Below are positions 36,528-45,792 of a stretch of DNA of 64,000 nt, piece after piece. The stretch comes from Deltaproteobacteria bacterium. Its GTDB lineage: Bacteria; Desulfobacterota; Desulfobacteria; Desulfobacterales; GCA-2748835. The position numbers and the translations under genes were made by a program. The stretch covers positions 1-64,000 of the forward strand of contig PDTL01000020.1 of NCBI GenBank assembly GCA_002748835.1. Direction: 5' to 3'. The notes under the pieces were generated by a model. The model worked only from the letters and a program-made list of their open reading frames with translations. It made no database searches and was not told the origin of the DNA. Each line of letters starts with the position of its first letter. Position 1 is the first letter of the stretch.

Positions 36528-38119
36528 TCTGTCCCCATTTCTTTGGCCAGCTTGAACTGGAAACTGTCGGTCAATGCCTGCCAGCTGGCTTCGATAATAT
36601 CTTCAGATACCCCCACGGTGCTCCAGATCTCATCCGCGTCCCGTGTGGTGATCAGGACCCGCACCTTTGCGGAGGTGCCGTCCCGTCCGTCCATGACCCG
36701 CACCTTGTAATCGATGAGATGCATGGTGTCAAACCGGCCCGGGAAAAACATGTTGAGTCCCTTACGCAAGGCGTTGTCCAGGGCGCTGACTGGTCCGTGC
36801 CCCTCGTCTGCCGTGATCTCCTCCTGATCATTCACCGCAAGCTTGATGGTGGCATAGGAATGACAGGCGCTGTCTGTATCCCGTTCCGAGCCGATACGAA
36901 AGGATTTGAGTTCAAAGTAGGGGGAGAACTGCCCGGTCACCTTTTCCATGAAAATTTTAAACGAACCGTCCGCCACGTCAAACTGGTAGCCTTCCTGTTC
37001 AAGCCGTTTGATCTCTTCCACAATCTTCCGGCTGTCAGCACCGGCGTCGTCCAGGTCGATCCCGAGTTCTTTGGCCTTGTACTCCACATTGCTCTTGCCG
37101 GAAAGATCGGACATGAGCACCCGCTGGGCGTTGCCTACCCGCTCGGGCGGGATATGTTCGTAGGCCCGGGATTCCTTCATGACCGCAGAAACGTGTACCC
37201 CGCCCTTGTGGGCAAAGGCGCTTTTTCCGACAAAGGGCCGGCTGGCAAGGGGGATCATGTTGGCGGTTTCACTGACAAACCGGGAAACCTTCCTGATTTT
37301 TGTCAGGTTATCGTCGGAGATGCAGGTTTTATCCGGCATTTTCAGGGCGATGATGGGGATAATGGAGGTGAGATCCGCGTTCCCGCAGCGCTCGCCGTAG
37401 CCGTTAATGGTTCCCTGGACCATGGTGGCGCCGGTGCGTACGGCTTCGATGGTGTTGGCCACGGCCAGACCGCTGTCATTGTGGGTATGGATGCCGATGG
37501 CCGGCAGGACACCGGTGCGTTTTTTCAGTTCGGTTTTTACGTCATCAATGATGTCGACCACTTCACTGGGAAGGGAGCCGCCGTTGGTGTCGCATAAAAC
37601 CAGAAACGCGGCCCCGCCTTCCTGGGCCGCTGCCAGGGTGTCGATGGCATAATTCCGGTTGTCCTTGTATCCGTCGAAAAAATGTTCGGCATCATAGATC
37701 ACTTCACGTCCCTGGCTTTTCAGATAGGCGACCGATTCGTAGATCATGGTCCGGTTTTCTTCCAGGGTGTTGTTCATGATGGTTTGCACATGCAGATCCC
37801 AGGTTTTTCCAAAGATAGTGATCACCGGCGCTTCGGACGCAATCAGGGCCTGTATGTTGGGATCCTCCGCCGTGTTGGTGCCCGGTTTCCGGGTGGCGCC
37901 GAACGCTGCCAGTTTTGCCTGGGAGAACGTAACCTCCTTTGCCAGCTCGAAGAACTGCATGTCACGGGGGTTGGATCCGGGCCAGCCGCCTTCAATGTAA
38001 TGCATACCAAAGTCATCGAGGCGCATGGCGATTTTAAGTTTTTCTTCTGCGGTAAAGCTGATGTTTTCTCCCTGGGTGCCGTCACGCAGGGTGGTGTCAT
38101 ATAGCCATATAAAATCCAT
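36524..38119 (-). CDS. cimA: Citramalate synthase
   Basis: Condenses acetyl-CoA and pyruvate to citramalate, the threonine-independent route to 2-ketobutyrate for isoleucine. The 531-residue protein starts WLYDTTLRDGTQGENISFT; the residues after DTTLRDG differ from LeuA, as in the CimA branch. IGIHTHNDSGLAVANTIEAV near 224 and INGYGERCGNADL follow, then the LeuA-like regulatory domain at about 395-525. AGAGGAG precedes the ATG. A 158-base gap with terminator-like hairpins separates it from ilvN. Confidence 0.93.
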   Translation of the reverse strand: MDFIWLYDTTLRDGTQGENISFTAEEKLKIAMRLDDFGMHYIEGGWPGSNPRDMQFFELAKEVTFSQAKLAAFGATRKPGTNTAEDPNIQALIASEAPVITIFGKTWDLHVQTIMNNTLEENRTMIYESVAYLKSQGREVIYDAEHFFDGYKDNRNYAIDTLAAAQEGGAAFLVLCDTNGGSLPSEVVDIIDDVKTELKKRTGVLPAIGIHTHNDSGLAVANTIEAVRTGATMVQGTINGYGERCGNADLTSIIPIIALKMPDKTCISDDNLTKIRKVSRFVSETANMIPLASRPFVGKSAFAHKGGVHVSAVMKESRAYEHIPPERVGNAQRVLMSDLSGKSNVEYKAKELGIDLDDAGADSRKIVEEIKRLEQEGYQFDVADGSFKIFMEKVTGQFSPYFELKSFRIGSERDTDSACHSYATIKLAVNDQEEITADEGHGPVSALDNALRKGLNMFFPGRFDTMHLIDYKVRVMDGRDGTSAKVRVLITTRDADEIWSTVGVSEDIIEASWQALTDSFQFKLAKEMGTE

Positions 38120-38160
38120 CGCAGGCTCCTCTAAGGCTAACCTTGATAGGGGGGATGGGT

Positions 38161-38211
38161 AAAAAAAATCACCGGCCAGGCAACTTGATCAGGATGTGCG
38201 CGTGGCCGATG
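38161..38211 (-). terminator. Terminator-like hairpin 2 between ilvN and cimA
   Basis: On the minus strand CATCGGCCA (38203-38211) pairs with TGGCCGGTG (38170-38178) with one G-U pair across a 24-base loop, followed directly by ATTTTTTTT (38161-38169). It stands 42 bases before the cimA start. Confidence 0.5.
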
Positions 38212-38240
38212 AAAAAAAAGGTCCGGATACAGACGCCGGA
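38212..38240 (-). terminator. Terminator-like hairpin 1 between ilvN and cimA
   Basis: On the minus strand TCCGG (38236-38240) pairs with CCGGA (38222-38226) around a 9-base loop, then CC and eight T (38212-38219). The stem is short, but the T run is long. Confidence 0.4.
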
Positions 38241-38244
38241 TGTA

Positions 38245-38270
38245 GCCGGCAGCGGGTGAATGCTGCCGGC
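38245..38270 (-). promoter_or_regulatory. Strong hairpin just after ilvN
   Basis: GCCGGCAGC and GCTGCCGGC form a perfect 9-bp stem with an 8-base loop, 7 bases past the ilvN stop, with no T run of its own. It may protect the ilv part of the mRNA or compete with hairpin 1. Confidence 0.5.
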
Positions 38271-38277
38271 TGCCACT

Positions 38278-38772
38278 TTATCTTTTCGATTCCCGGGACA
38301 GGGCGATACTCCCGGTCCGTGCCACTTCCTTGATACCCATGGGTGCCAGCAGGGTGAGAATGGCTTTGAGCTTGTCCTCATCACCGGTGATCTCGATCAT
38401 GTAATGATCCAGACTCACGTCAACGATCTTGCAGCGGAAAATGTCCACAATACGGAGAATCTCCGCGCGAAGCTCCGGCCTGGCGTTTACCTTGATCAGG
38501 GCCAGTTCGCGCAGCACGTAATCGGTACCCGTCAGATCGTGCACTGTGATGACGTTGATCAGCTTATGCAGCTGCTTGGTGATCTGCTCGATAACAGGTT
38601 CCGAGCAGATCGTGACCAGGGTGACCCTGGAAATGCCGGCATCATCGGTTTCCGCGACGCTCAGGGAGTCGATGTTAAAGCCCCGGCCGGAAAAAAGACC
38701 GGTGATCCGGGAGAGCACCCCCGGTTCGTTGTCAACCAGTATGGAAAGGACATATTTGCGTTCTTCAAGCAT
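38278..38772 (-). CDS. ilvN: Acetolactate synthase regulatory (small) subunit
   Basis: Binds IlvB and gives it valine sensitivity. The 164-residue protein has an N-terminal ACT domain (VLSILVDNEPGVLSRITGLFSGRGFNIDSLSV) and a C-terminal ALS_ss domain (LALIKVNARPELRAEILRIVDIF, then IEITGDEDKLKAILTLL). Length is typical of the long bacterial form. GAGGAA lies before the ATG and the gene starts 27 bases after ilvB. Confidence 0.96.
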   Translation of the reverse strand: MLEERKYVLSILVDNEPGVLSRITGLFSGRGFNIDSLSVAETDDAGISRVTLVTICSEPVIEQITKQLHKLINVITVHDLTGTDYVLRELALIKVNARPELRAEILRIVDIFRCKIVDVSLDHYMIEITGDEDKLKAILTLLAPMGIKEVARTGSIALSRESKR

Positions 38773-38799
38773 GAGCAGTTCCTCGCGTGATGTGAAGAG

Positions 38800-40488
38800 T
38801 TAAACCAGCAGCATTTCCGTAACAGCCGCACCCGCCGGTACCATGGGATAAACGCATTCCTCACGGTCGACAATGAATTCCATGATGACGGTACCCGGAC
38901 GGGACAGACCGTCTTTGAGCACCCCTTCCACTTCGGCGGGCCGGGTCGCCCGCAGACCGGTCGCCCCGTAGGCTTCGGCCAGTTTGATAAAATCCGGCGC
39001 ATGCTCCATGGGCGTGCTCGCATAGCGTTTGTCATAGAAGAGTTCCTGCCACTGGCGGACCATGCCGAGGAACTGATTGTTCAGGATCACGATTTTCACC
39101 GGCAGGTTGTACTGGATGAGGGTGGCCAGCTCCTGGATGTTCATCTGGATACTGCCGTCACCGGCCACATCCACAACCAGGGCATCCGGGCAGGCCGCTT
39201 TTGCGCCCAGTGCCGCCGGCAGACCAAAGCCCATAACGCCCAGACCGCCGGAGGTGATAAAGTGGCTCGGCTTGTTCAGATGATAATACTGGGCGGCCCA
39301 CATCTGATTCTGGCCAACTTCCGTGGTGATAATGGCGTTGCCTTCCGTCACTTCATACAGCTTTTCAACCACATACTGGGGCTTGATCACATCGTCGGTC
39401 TGGTGGTAGCCCAGGTTGTTCTTTTCTTTCCACGACTGGATCTGTGCAAACCAGGGGGCGCGTGCGCTGGCCAGATCCCCCATATCGGTAGTCTCCATCA
39501 TTTTGTTGATGATGGAAAGCGTGGCCTTGCAATCCCCGACAATGGGCACTTCGACCGGAATGTTCTTGTGGATCGAGGTAGGGTCGATGTCGATCTGGAC
39601 AATTTTCGCGTTGGGCAGAAAATCGCTGATTTTACCGGTCACCCGGTCATCGAACCGGACACCCACCGCGATCATCAGGTCGCATTCGCCGGTGCACATA
39701 TTGGCCCGATAGGTGCCGTGCATGCCGATCATGCCCAGCCACAGGGGATCATCCCCCGGATACGCGCCCAATCCCATCAGGGAAGAGGTGACCGGAATCT
39801 GCGCTTTCCGGGCCAGGGTGCGGAGTTCATCGGACGCCTGGGACAGACGGACCCCACCGCCGGAGAAGATCACCGGTTTTTTCGCTTCCTTTATCATTTC
39901 CACCACCCGGGACAGCTGTTTTTTGTTTGGGGTATAGGTGGGGTTGTAGGTTTTGAGTTCAATATCGATATAGGGGGTGAACTCGTAGGTTTCATTCTGA
40001 ACGTTCTTGGGAAGATCAATCAGAACCGGTCCCGGGCGTCCGGAACGGGCGATGTGAAATGCTTCTTTCACGATACGGGCCAGATCTTCAATTCGCTTGA
40101 CCAGATAGTTGTGCTTGGTGCAGGGACGGGTGATGCCAACAATATCGACTTCCTGAAACGCGTCGTTGCCGATCAGAGAAGTGGGCACCTGACCGGTGAA
40201 GATCACCATGGGAATGGAGTCCATGTAGGCGGAAGCAATACCGGTAACCGTGTTGGTGGCGCCGGGACCGGAGGTCACCAGCGCAACTCCGACACTTTCC
40301 TTGGCGCGTGCATAGGCGTCTGCCGCATGGATGGCAGCCTGTTCATGACGCACCAGAATGTGGCGGATGTCGGTGTTCATCAGTTCGTCGTAAATGTCGA
40401 TCACCGCGCCTCCGGGATAACCGAAGATCGTGTCGACACCCTCTTCCTTGAGGATTTCCATGAGGATTTGTACACCTTTCAGTTTCAT
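38800..40488 (-). CDS. ilvB: Acetolactate synthase catalytic (large) subunit
   Basis: A thiamine-diphosphate enzyme that makes acetolactate for valine and leucine, or acetohydroxybutyrate for isoleucine. The 562-residue protein has GYPGGAVIDIYDEL with the catalytic Glu region (RHEQAAIHAADAYARA near residue 47), a central FAD-binding domain, and the C-terminal TPP motif GDGSIQMNIQEL ending in ILNN near residue 465. The start MKLKGVQIL has GGAAGG upstream; a further 38 open codons have no such site. Confidence 0.96.
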   Translation of the reverse strand: MKLKGVQILMEILKEEGVDTIFGYPGGAVIDIYDELMNTDIRHILVRHEQAAIHAADAYARAKESVGVALVTSGPGATNTVTGIASAYMDSIPMVIFTGQVPTSLIGNDAFQEVDIVGITRPCTKHNYLVKRIEDLARIVKEAFHIARSGRPGPVLIDLPKNVQNETYEFTPYIDIELKTYNPTYTPNKKQLSRVVEMIKEAKKPVIFSGGGVRLSQASDELRTLARKAQIPVTSSLMGLGAYPGDDPLWLGMIGMHGTYRANMCTGECDLMIAVGVRFDDRVTGKISDFLPNAKIVQIDIDPTSIHKNIPVEVPIVGDCKATLSIINKMMETTDMGDLASARAPWFAQIQSWKEKNNLGYHQTDDVIKPQYVVEKLYEVTEGNAIITTEVGQNQMWAAQYYHLNKPSHFITSGGLGVMGFGLPAALGAKAACPDALVVDVAGDGSIQMNIQELATLIQYNLPVKIVILNNQFLGMVRQWQELFYDKRYASTPMEHAPDFIKLAEAYGATGLRATRPAEVEGVLKDGLSRPGTVIMEFIVDREECVYPMVPAGAAVTEMLLV

Positions 40489-40616
40489 CTTGACCTTCCT
40501 TATTCGCTTCATCGTGTTGGTGATGTTTGTCAGCTTCTGTTTGACTGAAACACAGCGTACGCCGTCCGGCCCCCGATGACTGTCCCAGCCGATATCGGGC
40601 ACTCGCTGCCGGACGG

Positions 40617-42281
40617 CTAGTGCACGACAGCGCCCTCACTGGCCGACGAGACCTGTTTGGCATAGCGTGACATATAGCCCCTGGTGATGCGCGGCGCCGG
40701 ATGGGTCACGGCCGCAAGACGCGACGCGATCTCCGTTTCCGGCAGATCCAGGGTGATCGTTTTTGCCGGGATATCGATGATAATGGTGTCGCCTTCCTGG
40801 ACTGCGGCAATGGGGCCGTTGTGCATGGCTTCCGGAGACACATGGCCGATGGACGCGCCGCGGGTACCGCCGGAAAAACGGCCGTCAGTGATCAGGGCCA
40901 CGTGAGCGTCCAGCCCCATACCGGCAATGGCGGATGTGGGGGTCAGCATTTCACGCATGCCCGGTCCGCCGCGGGGGCCTTCATATTTAATGACAATGAC
41001 GTCGCCCTTGTTGATCTGGTTGTCCATGATGGCCGCAGAAGCCGCCTCTTCAGAGTTAAACACCCGCGCCGGTCCCTGGTGCTGAAGCATGGATTCGAGT
41101 ACGGCAGACTGTTTGACCACGCAGCCTTCGGGGGCCAGGTTGCCGAACAGTACGGCAAGGCCGCCCTGGGCGTGATACGGATCTGACAGGGGACGGATGA
41201 CATCCGGATTCAGCACACACGCAGACCTGATGTTATCTGCCACGGTCTGGCCTGTGGCGGTGATGCAGGTGGTATCAATCATCCCGCCCTCAGAGAGTAC
41301 CTTGAGCACGGCCTGAATGCCGCCGGCATGGTAGAGATCCACGATATGATCCTTGCCGCCCGGGCTTAAGGAACAGAGATGGGGGGTTTTTTCACTCACC
41401 TCGTTGATCAGGGAGAGAGGCACCTCAACGCCAGCTTCGCCGGCAATGGCTTTGAGATGCAGTACGGTATTGGTCGAGCACCCCAGCGCCATATCCACGG
41501 CAAGGGCGTTTCGGAAAGATGCATCAGTCAGAATATCAGAGGGTTTGATGTCTTTTTCCAGCAATTCCATGACTTTCATGCCAGCGAGTTTGGCCAGACG
41601 GATGCGGGCGGAATAAACCGCCGGAATCGTTCCGTTGCCGGGGAGCCCCATGCCGATGGCCTCGGTGAGACAGTTCATGGAGTTGGCCGTGAACATGCCG
41701 GCACAGGAACCGCAGGTCGGACAGGCGGCATCTTCAATGGACAACAGCGATTCTTCGGTCATTTTACCGGAGGTGACAGCGCCCACCGCTTCAAAGACCG
41801 TAATCAGATCGGATTTTGTGTTTTGCCCCGGATACCGGCCTGGCAGCATGGCCCCGCCGCAGACAACGACGGTGGGAATATCCAGCCGTGCGGCGGCCAT
41901 GAGCATGCCCGGCACGATCTTGTCACAGTTGGGAACGCAAACCAGGGCATCAAAGGCATGGGCGGTTGCGGTGACCTCAATGGAGTCGGCAATGAGTTCC
42001 CTGCTGCCCAGGGAATATTTCATGCCCGTATGGTTCATGGCGATACCGTCGCAGACACCGATGGTACTGAACACCATCGGTGTGCCGCCGGCCGCGTAAA
42101 CACCGGCCTTGACCGCGTTGACCACCTTGTCGAGGTTGATATGGCCGGGGATAATCTCGTTGGCGGAACTGGCGATACCGATAATCGGCCGCTGGATCTC
42201 CGCATCGGTGTATCCCATGGATTTGAGCAGGGATCGATGGGGGGCGCGGGCGATCCCTTTTTTCATGTTGTCGCTTTTCAT
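40617..42281 (-). CDS. ilvD: Dihydroxy-acid dehydratase
   Basis: Removes water from dihydroxy acids to give the 2-keto acids for isoleucine and valine. The 554-residue protein has Fe-S cysteines in [11 protein letters not shown] near residue 117 and [19 protein letters not shown] near 188, and the C-terminal [26 protein letters not shown] lies 5 bases before the ATG. It is the first structural gene after the attenuator. Confidence 0.97.
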   Translation of the reverse strand: MKSDNMKKGIARAPHRSLLKSMGYTDAEIQRPIIGIASSANEIIPGHINLDKVVNAVKAGVYAAGGTPMVFSTIGVCDGIAMNHTGMKYSLGSRELIADSIEVTATAHAFDALVCVPNCDKIVPGMLMAAARLDIPTVVVCGGAMLPGRYPGQNTKSDLITVFEAVGAVTSGKMTEESLLSIEDAACPTCGSCAGMFTANSMNCLTEAIGMGLPGNGTIPAVYSARIRLAKLAGMKVMELLEKDIKPSDILTDASFRNALAVDMALGCSTNTVLHLKAIAGEAGVEVPLSLINEVSEKTPHLCSLSPGGKDHIVDLYHAGGIQAVLKVLSEGGMIDTTCITATGQTVADNIRSACVLNPDVIRPLSDPYHAQGGLAVLFGNLAPEGCVVKQSAVLESMLQHQGPARVFNSEEAASAAIMDNQINKGDVIVIKYEGPRGGPGMREMLTPTSAIAGMGLDAHVALITDGRFSGGTRGASIGHVSPEAMHNGPIAAVQEGDTIIIDIPAKTITLDLPETEIASRLAAVTHPAPRITRGYMSRYAKQVSSASEGAVVH

Positions 42282-42296
42282 TTACACTCCCTGAAT

Positions 42297-42337
42297 AAAA
42301 AAACCGTTATCAGTTCGGGTTGACTGATAACGGTTTT
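42297..42337 (-). terminator. Attenuator terminator upstream of ilvD
   Basis: On the minus strand AAACCGTTATCAGT (42323-42336) pairs perfectly with ACTGATAACGGTTT (42301-42314) over an 8-base loop and ends in seven T. Its first arm can instead pair with GATAATGG (42366-42373), just at the leader-peptide stop, forming the rival antiterminator: ten pairs counting flanking T-A and T-G, then four more after a bulged C. Confidence 0.9.
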
Positions 42338-42371
42338 GGGTGTTGAGCCGATTAGGGGTTAAAAGCCATTA

Positions 42372-42467
42372 TCAATCTTCAGGCTCGTGGAGGGGAAGGA
42401 GAATACTACCCACCACGGGGATGATAAACACGGAAATAAGCGGATTGATAGCTTTTAACGACTTCAT
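42372..42467 (-). CDS. Leader peptide of the ilv-leu attenuator
   Basis: A 31-codon frame starts ATG after an AAGG and ends TGA next to the antiterminator arm. Its product holds five Ile, three or more Val and five Leu, with the run ISVFIIPVV then ILLPL, so 13 of 31 residues are branched-chain. Stalling at Ile, Val or Leu codons would hold the ribosome before the stop, leave 42366-42373 free to pair with the terminator arm, and let transcription continue. When the amino acids are plentiful the ribosome reaches the stop and covers that arm. This is the enterobacterial ilv mechanism, inferred here from sequence. Confidence 0.85.
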   Translation of the reverse strand: MKSLKAINPLISVFIIPVVGSILLPLHEPED

Positions 42468-42497
42468 TTTTAACCTTTTTTACTTTTTGGAATGCCA

Positions 42498-42527
42498 TTA
42501 TTAGCAATGGTACCATCCCCTTGTCAA
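42498..42527 (-). promoter_or_regulatory. Promoter of the ilvDBN-cimA-leuA operon
   Basis: Minus-strand TTGACA (42522-42527), with TAATAAT at an 18 to 19 base spacing. A small inverted repeat CCATT/AATGG overlaps the -10 region. The leader peptide starts about 30 bases downstream. Confidence 0.6.
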
Positions 42528-42597
42528 GTCTTTTTTTCAGGATTCGAGGCAGGCGGCTGTTTTTTCTGCAGGTCAATTCGCGTGTTGGAGGCCGGCA

Positions 42598-45483
42598 TCA
42601 ACGCGCCGGTGTCAGGACGGATTCAAGTGCCAGCCGGAGGGATTCCGGATGCGGCGGATAGCGGAGAATCACGTCTGCTTCCCATTGGTTCACCGCTCCT
42701 TTTTTCAGGTTCGTCAGTGACCGGGACTGCTGATAGGTTCCCGTATAATCGGTAAACGGTGAAAAGAGCAGCAGGGGAGCCTGTTGCCGGGGAAGCTGTT
42801 TTCGAATATCCCGGAGCGCATCAGGCGCTGTTTTCCCGTTTACCCAGATGTCGGCGATCAATGCTGCCGGTGTGGCTGCATCAAGCATCTCTGTTGCCGC
42901 AGACCAGCTTTTAAAGGAAAAGGGGGCATAACCGGCCGTGTGGAGCCGCGTCTCCACCATGTTCCGGATCAGGGGGGACCGGCAGATCACGTAGATGATC
43001 TGTTCGTGAGCCGCATCATCCTGAGGCGGCAGCGCGCGAATAATATTGCCGGCAAGGCTAACGTTGCCGGATCGCCGGAGCCGGTTAATATAGGTATCCC
43101 GGATGATGCCCGGTGCCGTGTTTGACAGATAGCGCGTGGCCTGATGGGTGAAGGCGTCGGATCCGATCAGGGACATGAACAGGTTTTCCGCACCGGCTGT
43201 AATGATGTCGCCGACGATCCTCCTGGGCAGGGGGCCGGTCTGCTCGATCAGGGACTTGAACTGCGAGGTGATAAACGGTGTCAGGTTGCGGCTCATGACC
43301 AGAAGGGTTGCCATGCGGATGGCTGGCTCGGTTTCTTCATAGATCTGGCGCACTGGAAACAGCTCTTCCATCTCGACGGTGTGATGTTGCAGGGCATCCA
43401 GACAGGCAAAACGGATCGCTGTATCGGTGTCATGTTCCAGTAGTGTTTCGATGAGCAGACCGGTTGCCGTATCGTTATGGATCCGGGCCAGTGCGTCGAT
43501 TGCGGTGAGTTTGAAAAATGGATCCCGGTTTTGGATGAGTGCTTCAAGCAGGTCCATCTGGCTGGATCCCACAGCCGCCAGGGCGGCCTTTGCGCCGTAT
43601 CGGACGTTCAGCCAGTCGGACTTGAGCAGCCGGACAATCCGGCCGGGGATCTGTTCGGCCGGCAGGGCGGTGAAGGCCTGTCCGGCAGCAGTATGAATCG
43701 CTTGAAACAGCTGTGAGGGGTCGGCGTGAATCGGGAGGGAGGGATACGGCGCCAGATCCGCTCCGGATCCGTCTATACCCGGGTGCAGCAGAAAAATCTG
43801 AGGCGGTGGACCACCGATGATTTCATGGAACCCGTCGAGAAATGTCCGGGTTTCCAGAGAATCGAGGCAGGGACTGCACAGGCCTGCACGGGGGACGTAG
43901 CGGCAAATCATCCGGACGGCGTCCTGCACATTTTTTATGGCCATCGGCATCAGGCCGGCCTTGAAGGCGTGTTTTTTCAAATAATACCGGATCGGCTGGG
44001 AGGGATGGAGGATCCAGATCACCGGGTGGGTGTCGGGTGAAGGCGGCATCCGGTCAAACTCGACGGCCCGGGCAACCGACATCATGCCCCGGTCGATCAG
44101 AATCCCGATATAATGATCGCGGATAGCCGGATGGGCTTCATGGGATAAATGGCCGACCGCATGATGCATAAACGTGTCTGAAAGCAAAAGACCTGAAAAC
44201 AAACGGTCCGCTTTTGCGTCGATAATGGCGCTGACAATTTTCGCAGGCGTTTTACCGCCGGATTCAATACGGCTTTTGAGACCGGCCAGATGCACGTCGG
44301 AGCCATGCACGTTGACGGCTGTGGCTGCGGCAATGCGCACCCGTTCATCCCGATCTTCCATGCCGTCAATCACACGGACAGCCACCTGTTGTTCCGGCAG
44401 TTGGGCCATGGCGTTATACAGCCAGAAGGTCATGGGAAAAACCGGGCGCGGTGTTGAAAAAAGTGTGTTTTGAATGATCTGCATCGATGTTTCAGCAGGC
44501 ATGTCCGGCAGCACCTGAAGGATAAAAAAACGCGTCACATCCTCGGCGGCTTCAAACATATCATACAGCTGCTTATCGCCGCCTAGTGCCCGGAGCTGTT
44601 CGATACAGGCAAACCGCTTCTGCCCGTCTTCGGCGGATAGATCGCCCAATAAATCGTGTCGTGGGGATATCGGTACCCCTGCCGGAGGCGTTTTGTCGCC
44701 CTGTGCCGGCGGTGTTGCTGCAGGTTGCGTAGAAACGTCCGGCTGTGGGGCAGTGGTTTCCCTGAACCGGGGAGCGGTCGGCATGCTAACGCCCGATTCT
44801 GCGGGCTGCTGTGTTTCATCTGCAATCTGATATTTATCCGCCGGCAGGGTGGATTCGATACTGTCGATGGATGCCTCGATGGTATCTATTATTAGCTGGT
44901 TGACCTTGACGGTGCCGCTGACTTTCCTGAGCGCAGCCAGGGCGTTACGGGTGCCGATTTCAGCAAGGCCGAAGAGGGCCGTGTTTTTCAACTCTTCGTT
45001 ATCATAAAAAATAAATTCAGCAATGGTGGGCACATGCGCGTCATTGCCCAGCTTTGCCAGCGCCTTGAGCGCATCCTTGAGCAGTGGGACATGGGTTTCG
45101 ATGGTCAGCAGCCCCACGATGTTCGGCAAGGCGTCGCGCAGGCGCATATCCTGAATGACGCGAACGCAGATCCTTTTGTTTTCCGGCAGCCCCGCTGACA
45201 GCAGCTCAACCGGAAGGTCCTGATTCCGGTAGGACTGATCAAGCAGGACTTCGTAGAGCTTTTCCCGGACGGCCACTTCCTGGATTTCGATTCCCAATAG
45301 ATATTCGAACAGGTACAGGGCAAACGCCGGGTTTGCCTTGCTGATTTCATACAGGGCCCGGCTCTGGAACGGGGCGCTGATTGTGGGGAAGAACTGCAGA
45401 AGGGCTTTTGCCTTGATGATATCCGCTTCCCTGATGCAGAAGGCCAGTTCGGTGATAAAGTCTTTTTCCTTTAGATGCGACAT
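42598..45483 (-). CDS. HEAT-repeat protein with two receiver-like domains (internal duplication)
   Basis: The 961-residue protein starts at MSHLKEKDF (GGAG six bases upstream). HEAT-type helix pairs fill about residues 1-215; a Pro/Thr-rich linker covers 220-285; then a module of HEAT repeats plus a receiver-like domain occurs twice. Each copy has a matching hinge: LFSGLLLSDTFMHHAVGHLS and LFMSLIGSDAFTHQATRYLS, each followed by IRD-Y-I and by a domain beginning VIWILHPSQPIRYYL or IIYVICRSPLIRNMV. The second receiver-like copy keeps an Asp where phosphorylation would occur (LIADIWVNG) but has no acidic pair at its start. No membrane segment or signal peptide. Probably a cytoplasmic scaffold or signalling adaptor. 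No family name recognised. Confidence 0.75.
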   Translation of the reverse strand: MSHLKEKDFITELAFCIREADIIKAKALLQFFPTISAPFQSRALYEISKANPAFALYLFEYLLGIEIQEVAVREKLYEVLLDQSYRNQDLPVELLSAGLPENKRICVRVIQDMRLRDALPNIVGLLTIETHVPLLKDALKALAKLGNDAHVPTIAEFIFYDNEELKNTALFGLAEIGTRNALAALRKVSGTVKVNQLIIDTIEASIDSIESTLPADKYQIADETQQPAESGVSMPTAPRFRETTAPQPDVSTQPAATPPAQGDKTPPAGVPISPRHDLLGDLSAEDGQKRFACIEQLRALGGDKQLYDMFEAAEDVTRFFILQVLPDMPAETSMQIIQNTLFSTPRPVFPMTFWLYNAMAQLPEQQVAVRVIDGMEDRDERVRIAAATAVNVHGSDVHLAGLKSRIESGGKTPAKIVSAIIDAKADRLFSGLLLSDTFMHHAVGHLSHEAHPAIRDHYIGILIDRGMMSVARAVEFDRMPPSPDTHPVIWILHPSQPIRYYLKKHAFKAGLMPMAIKNVQDAVRMICRYVPRAGLCSPCLDSLETRTFLDGFHEIIGGPPPQIFLLHPGIDGSGADLAPYPSLPIHADPSQLFQAIHTAAGQAFTALPAEQIPGRIVRLLKSDWLNVRYGAKAALAAVGSSQMDLLEALIQNRDPFFKLTAIDALARIHNDTATGLLIETLLEHDTDTAIRFACLDALQHHTVEMEELFPVRQIYEETEPAIRMATLLVMSRNLTPFITSQFKSLIEQTGPLPRRIVGDIITAGAENLFMSLIGSDAFTHQATRYLSNTAPGIIRDTYINRLRRSGNVSLAGNIIRALPPQDDAAHEQIIYVICRSPLIRNMVETRLHTAGYAPFSFKSWSAATEMLDAATPAALIADIWVNGKTAPDALRDIRKQLPRQQAPLLLFSPFTDYTGTYQQSRSLTNLKKGAVNQWEADVILRYPPHPESLRLALESVLTPAR

Positions 45484-45722
45484 GAAATACTCCATGGTGA
45501 TTGACACGCGGAGGTTTATTGAACACTGCTCAGGGATTGGCTCCGGTTGTTATCGACAGTCAAACGGGCAGCCGGGATATCATAACGTCGTGGCTGTATG
45601 ACGGACTGCCGGTAATTCGTATGCGGCCACTATAAACAGGCGTCTCCGGGATGTCAAATACAGGTTTGTCCGTACACGGGGGAAGATGGGGATGCCACAT
45701 GGGATAATTCGATGCGAATCCG

Positions 45723-45739
45723 TTTTATCTGTGATAAAA
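45723..45739. promoter_or_regulatory. Palindrome upstream of the selenoprotein peroxiredoxin, possible operator
   Basis: TTTTATC-TGT-GATAAAA, a perfect 7-3-7 inverted repeat 53 bases before the long start codon, beside an AT-rich stretch (TTTTATATGTTATAG) that could be the promoter. Size and composition recall Fur/PerR-type sites, but it is not a consensus match. Confidence 0.4.
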
Positions 45740-45792
45740 TGAATTTTATATGTTATAGCCAGAGGGCAACTGTTTTTAGAAAGGAGGTTTGG

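Noticed and set aside
38169..38384. Minus-strand frame ending in ILIKL residues as a second leader peptide
   Set aside because: It overlaps ilvN in another frame, and the only start near the useful part is a GTG with no ribosome-binding site. Recorded only as a detail of the ilvN-cimA gap.
39001..40548. A 515-codon plus-strand open frame opposite ilvB
   Set aside because: It is the antisense of ilvB; the His/Asp/Gly-rich product is typical of a shadow frame in GC-rich DNA.
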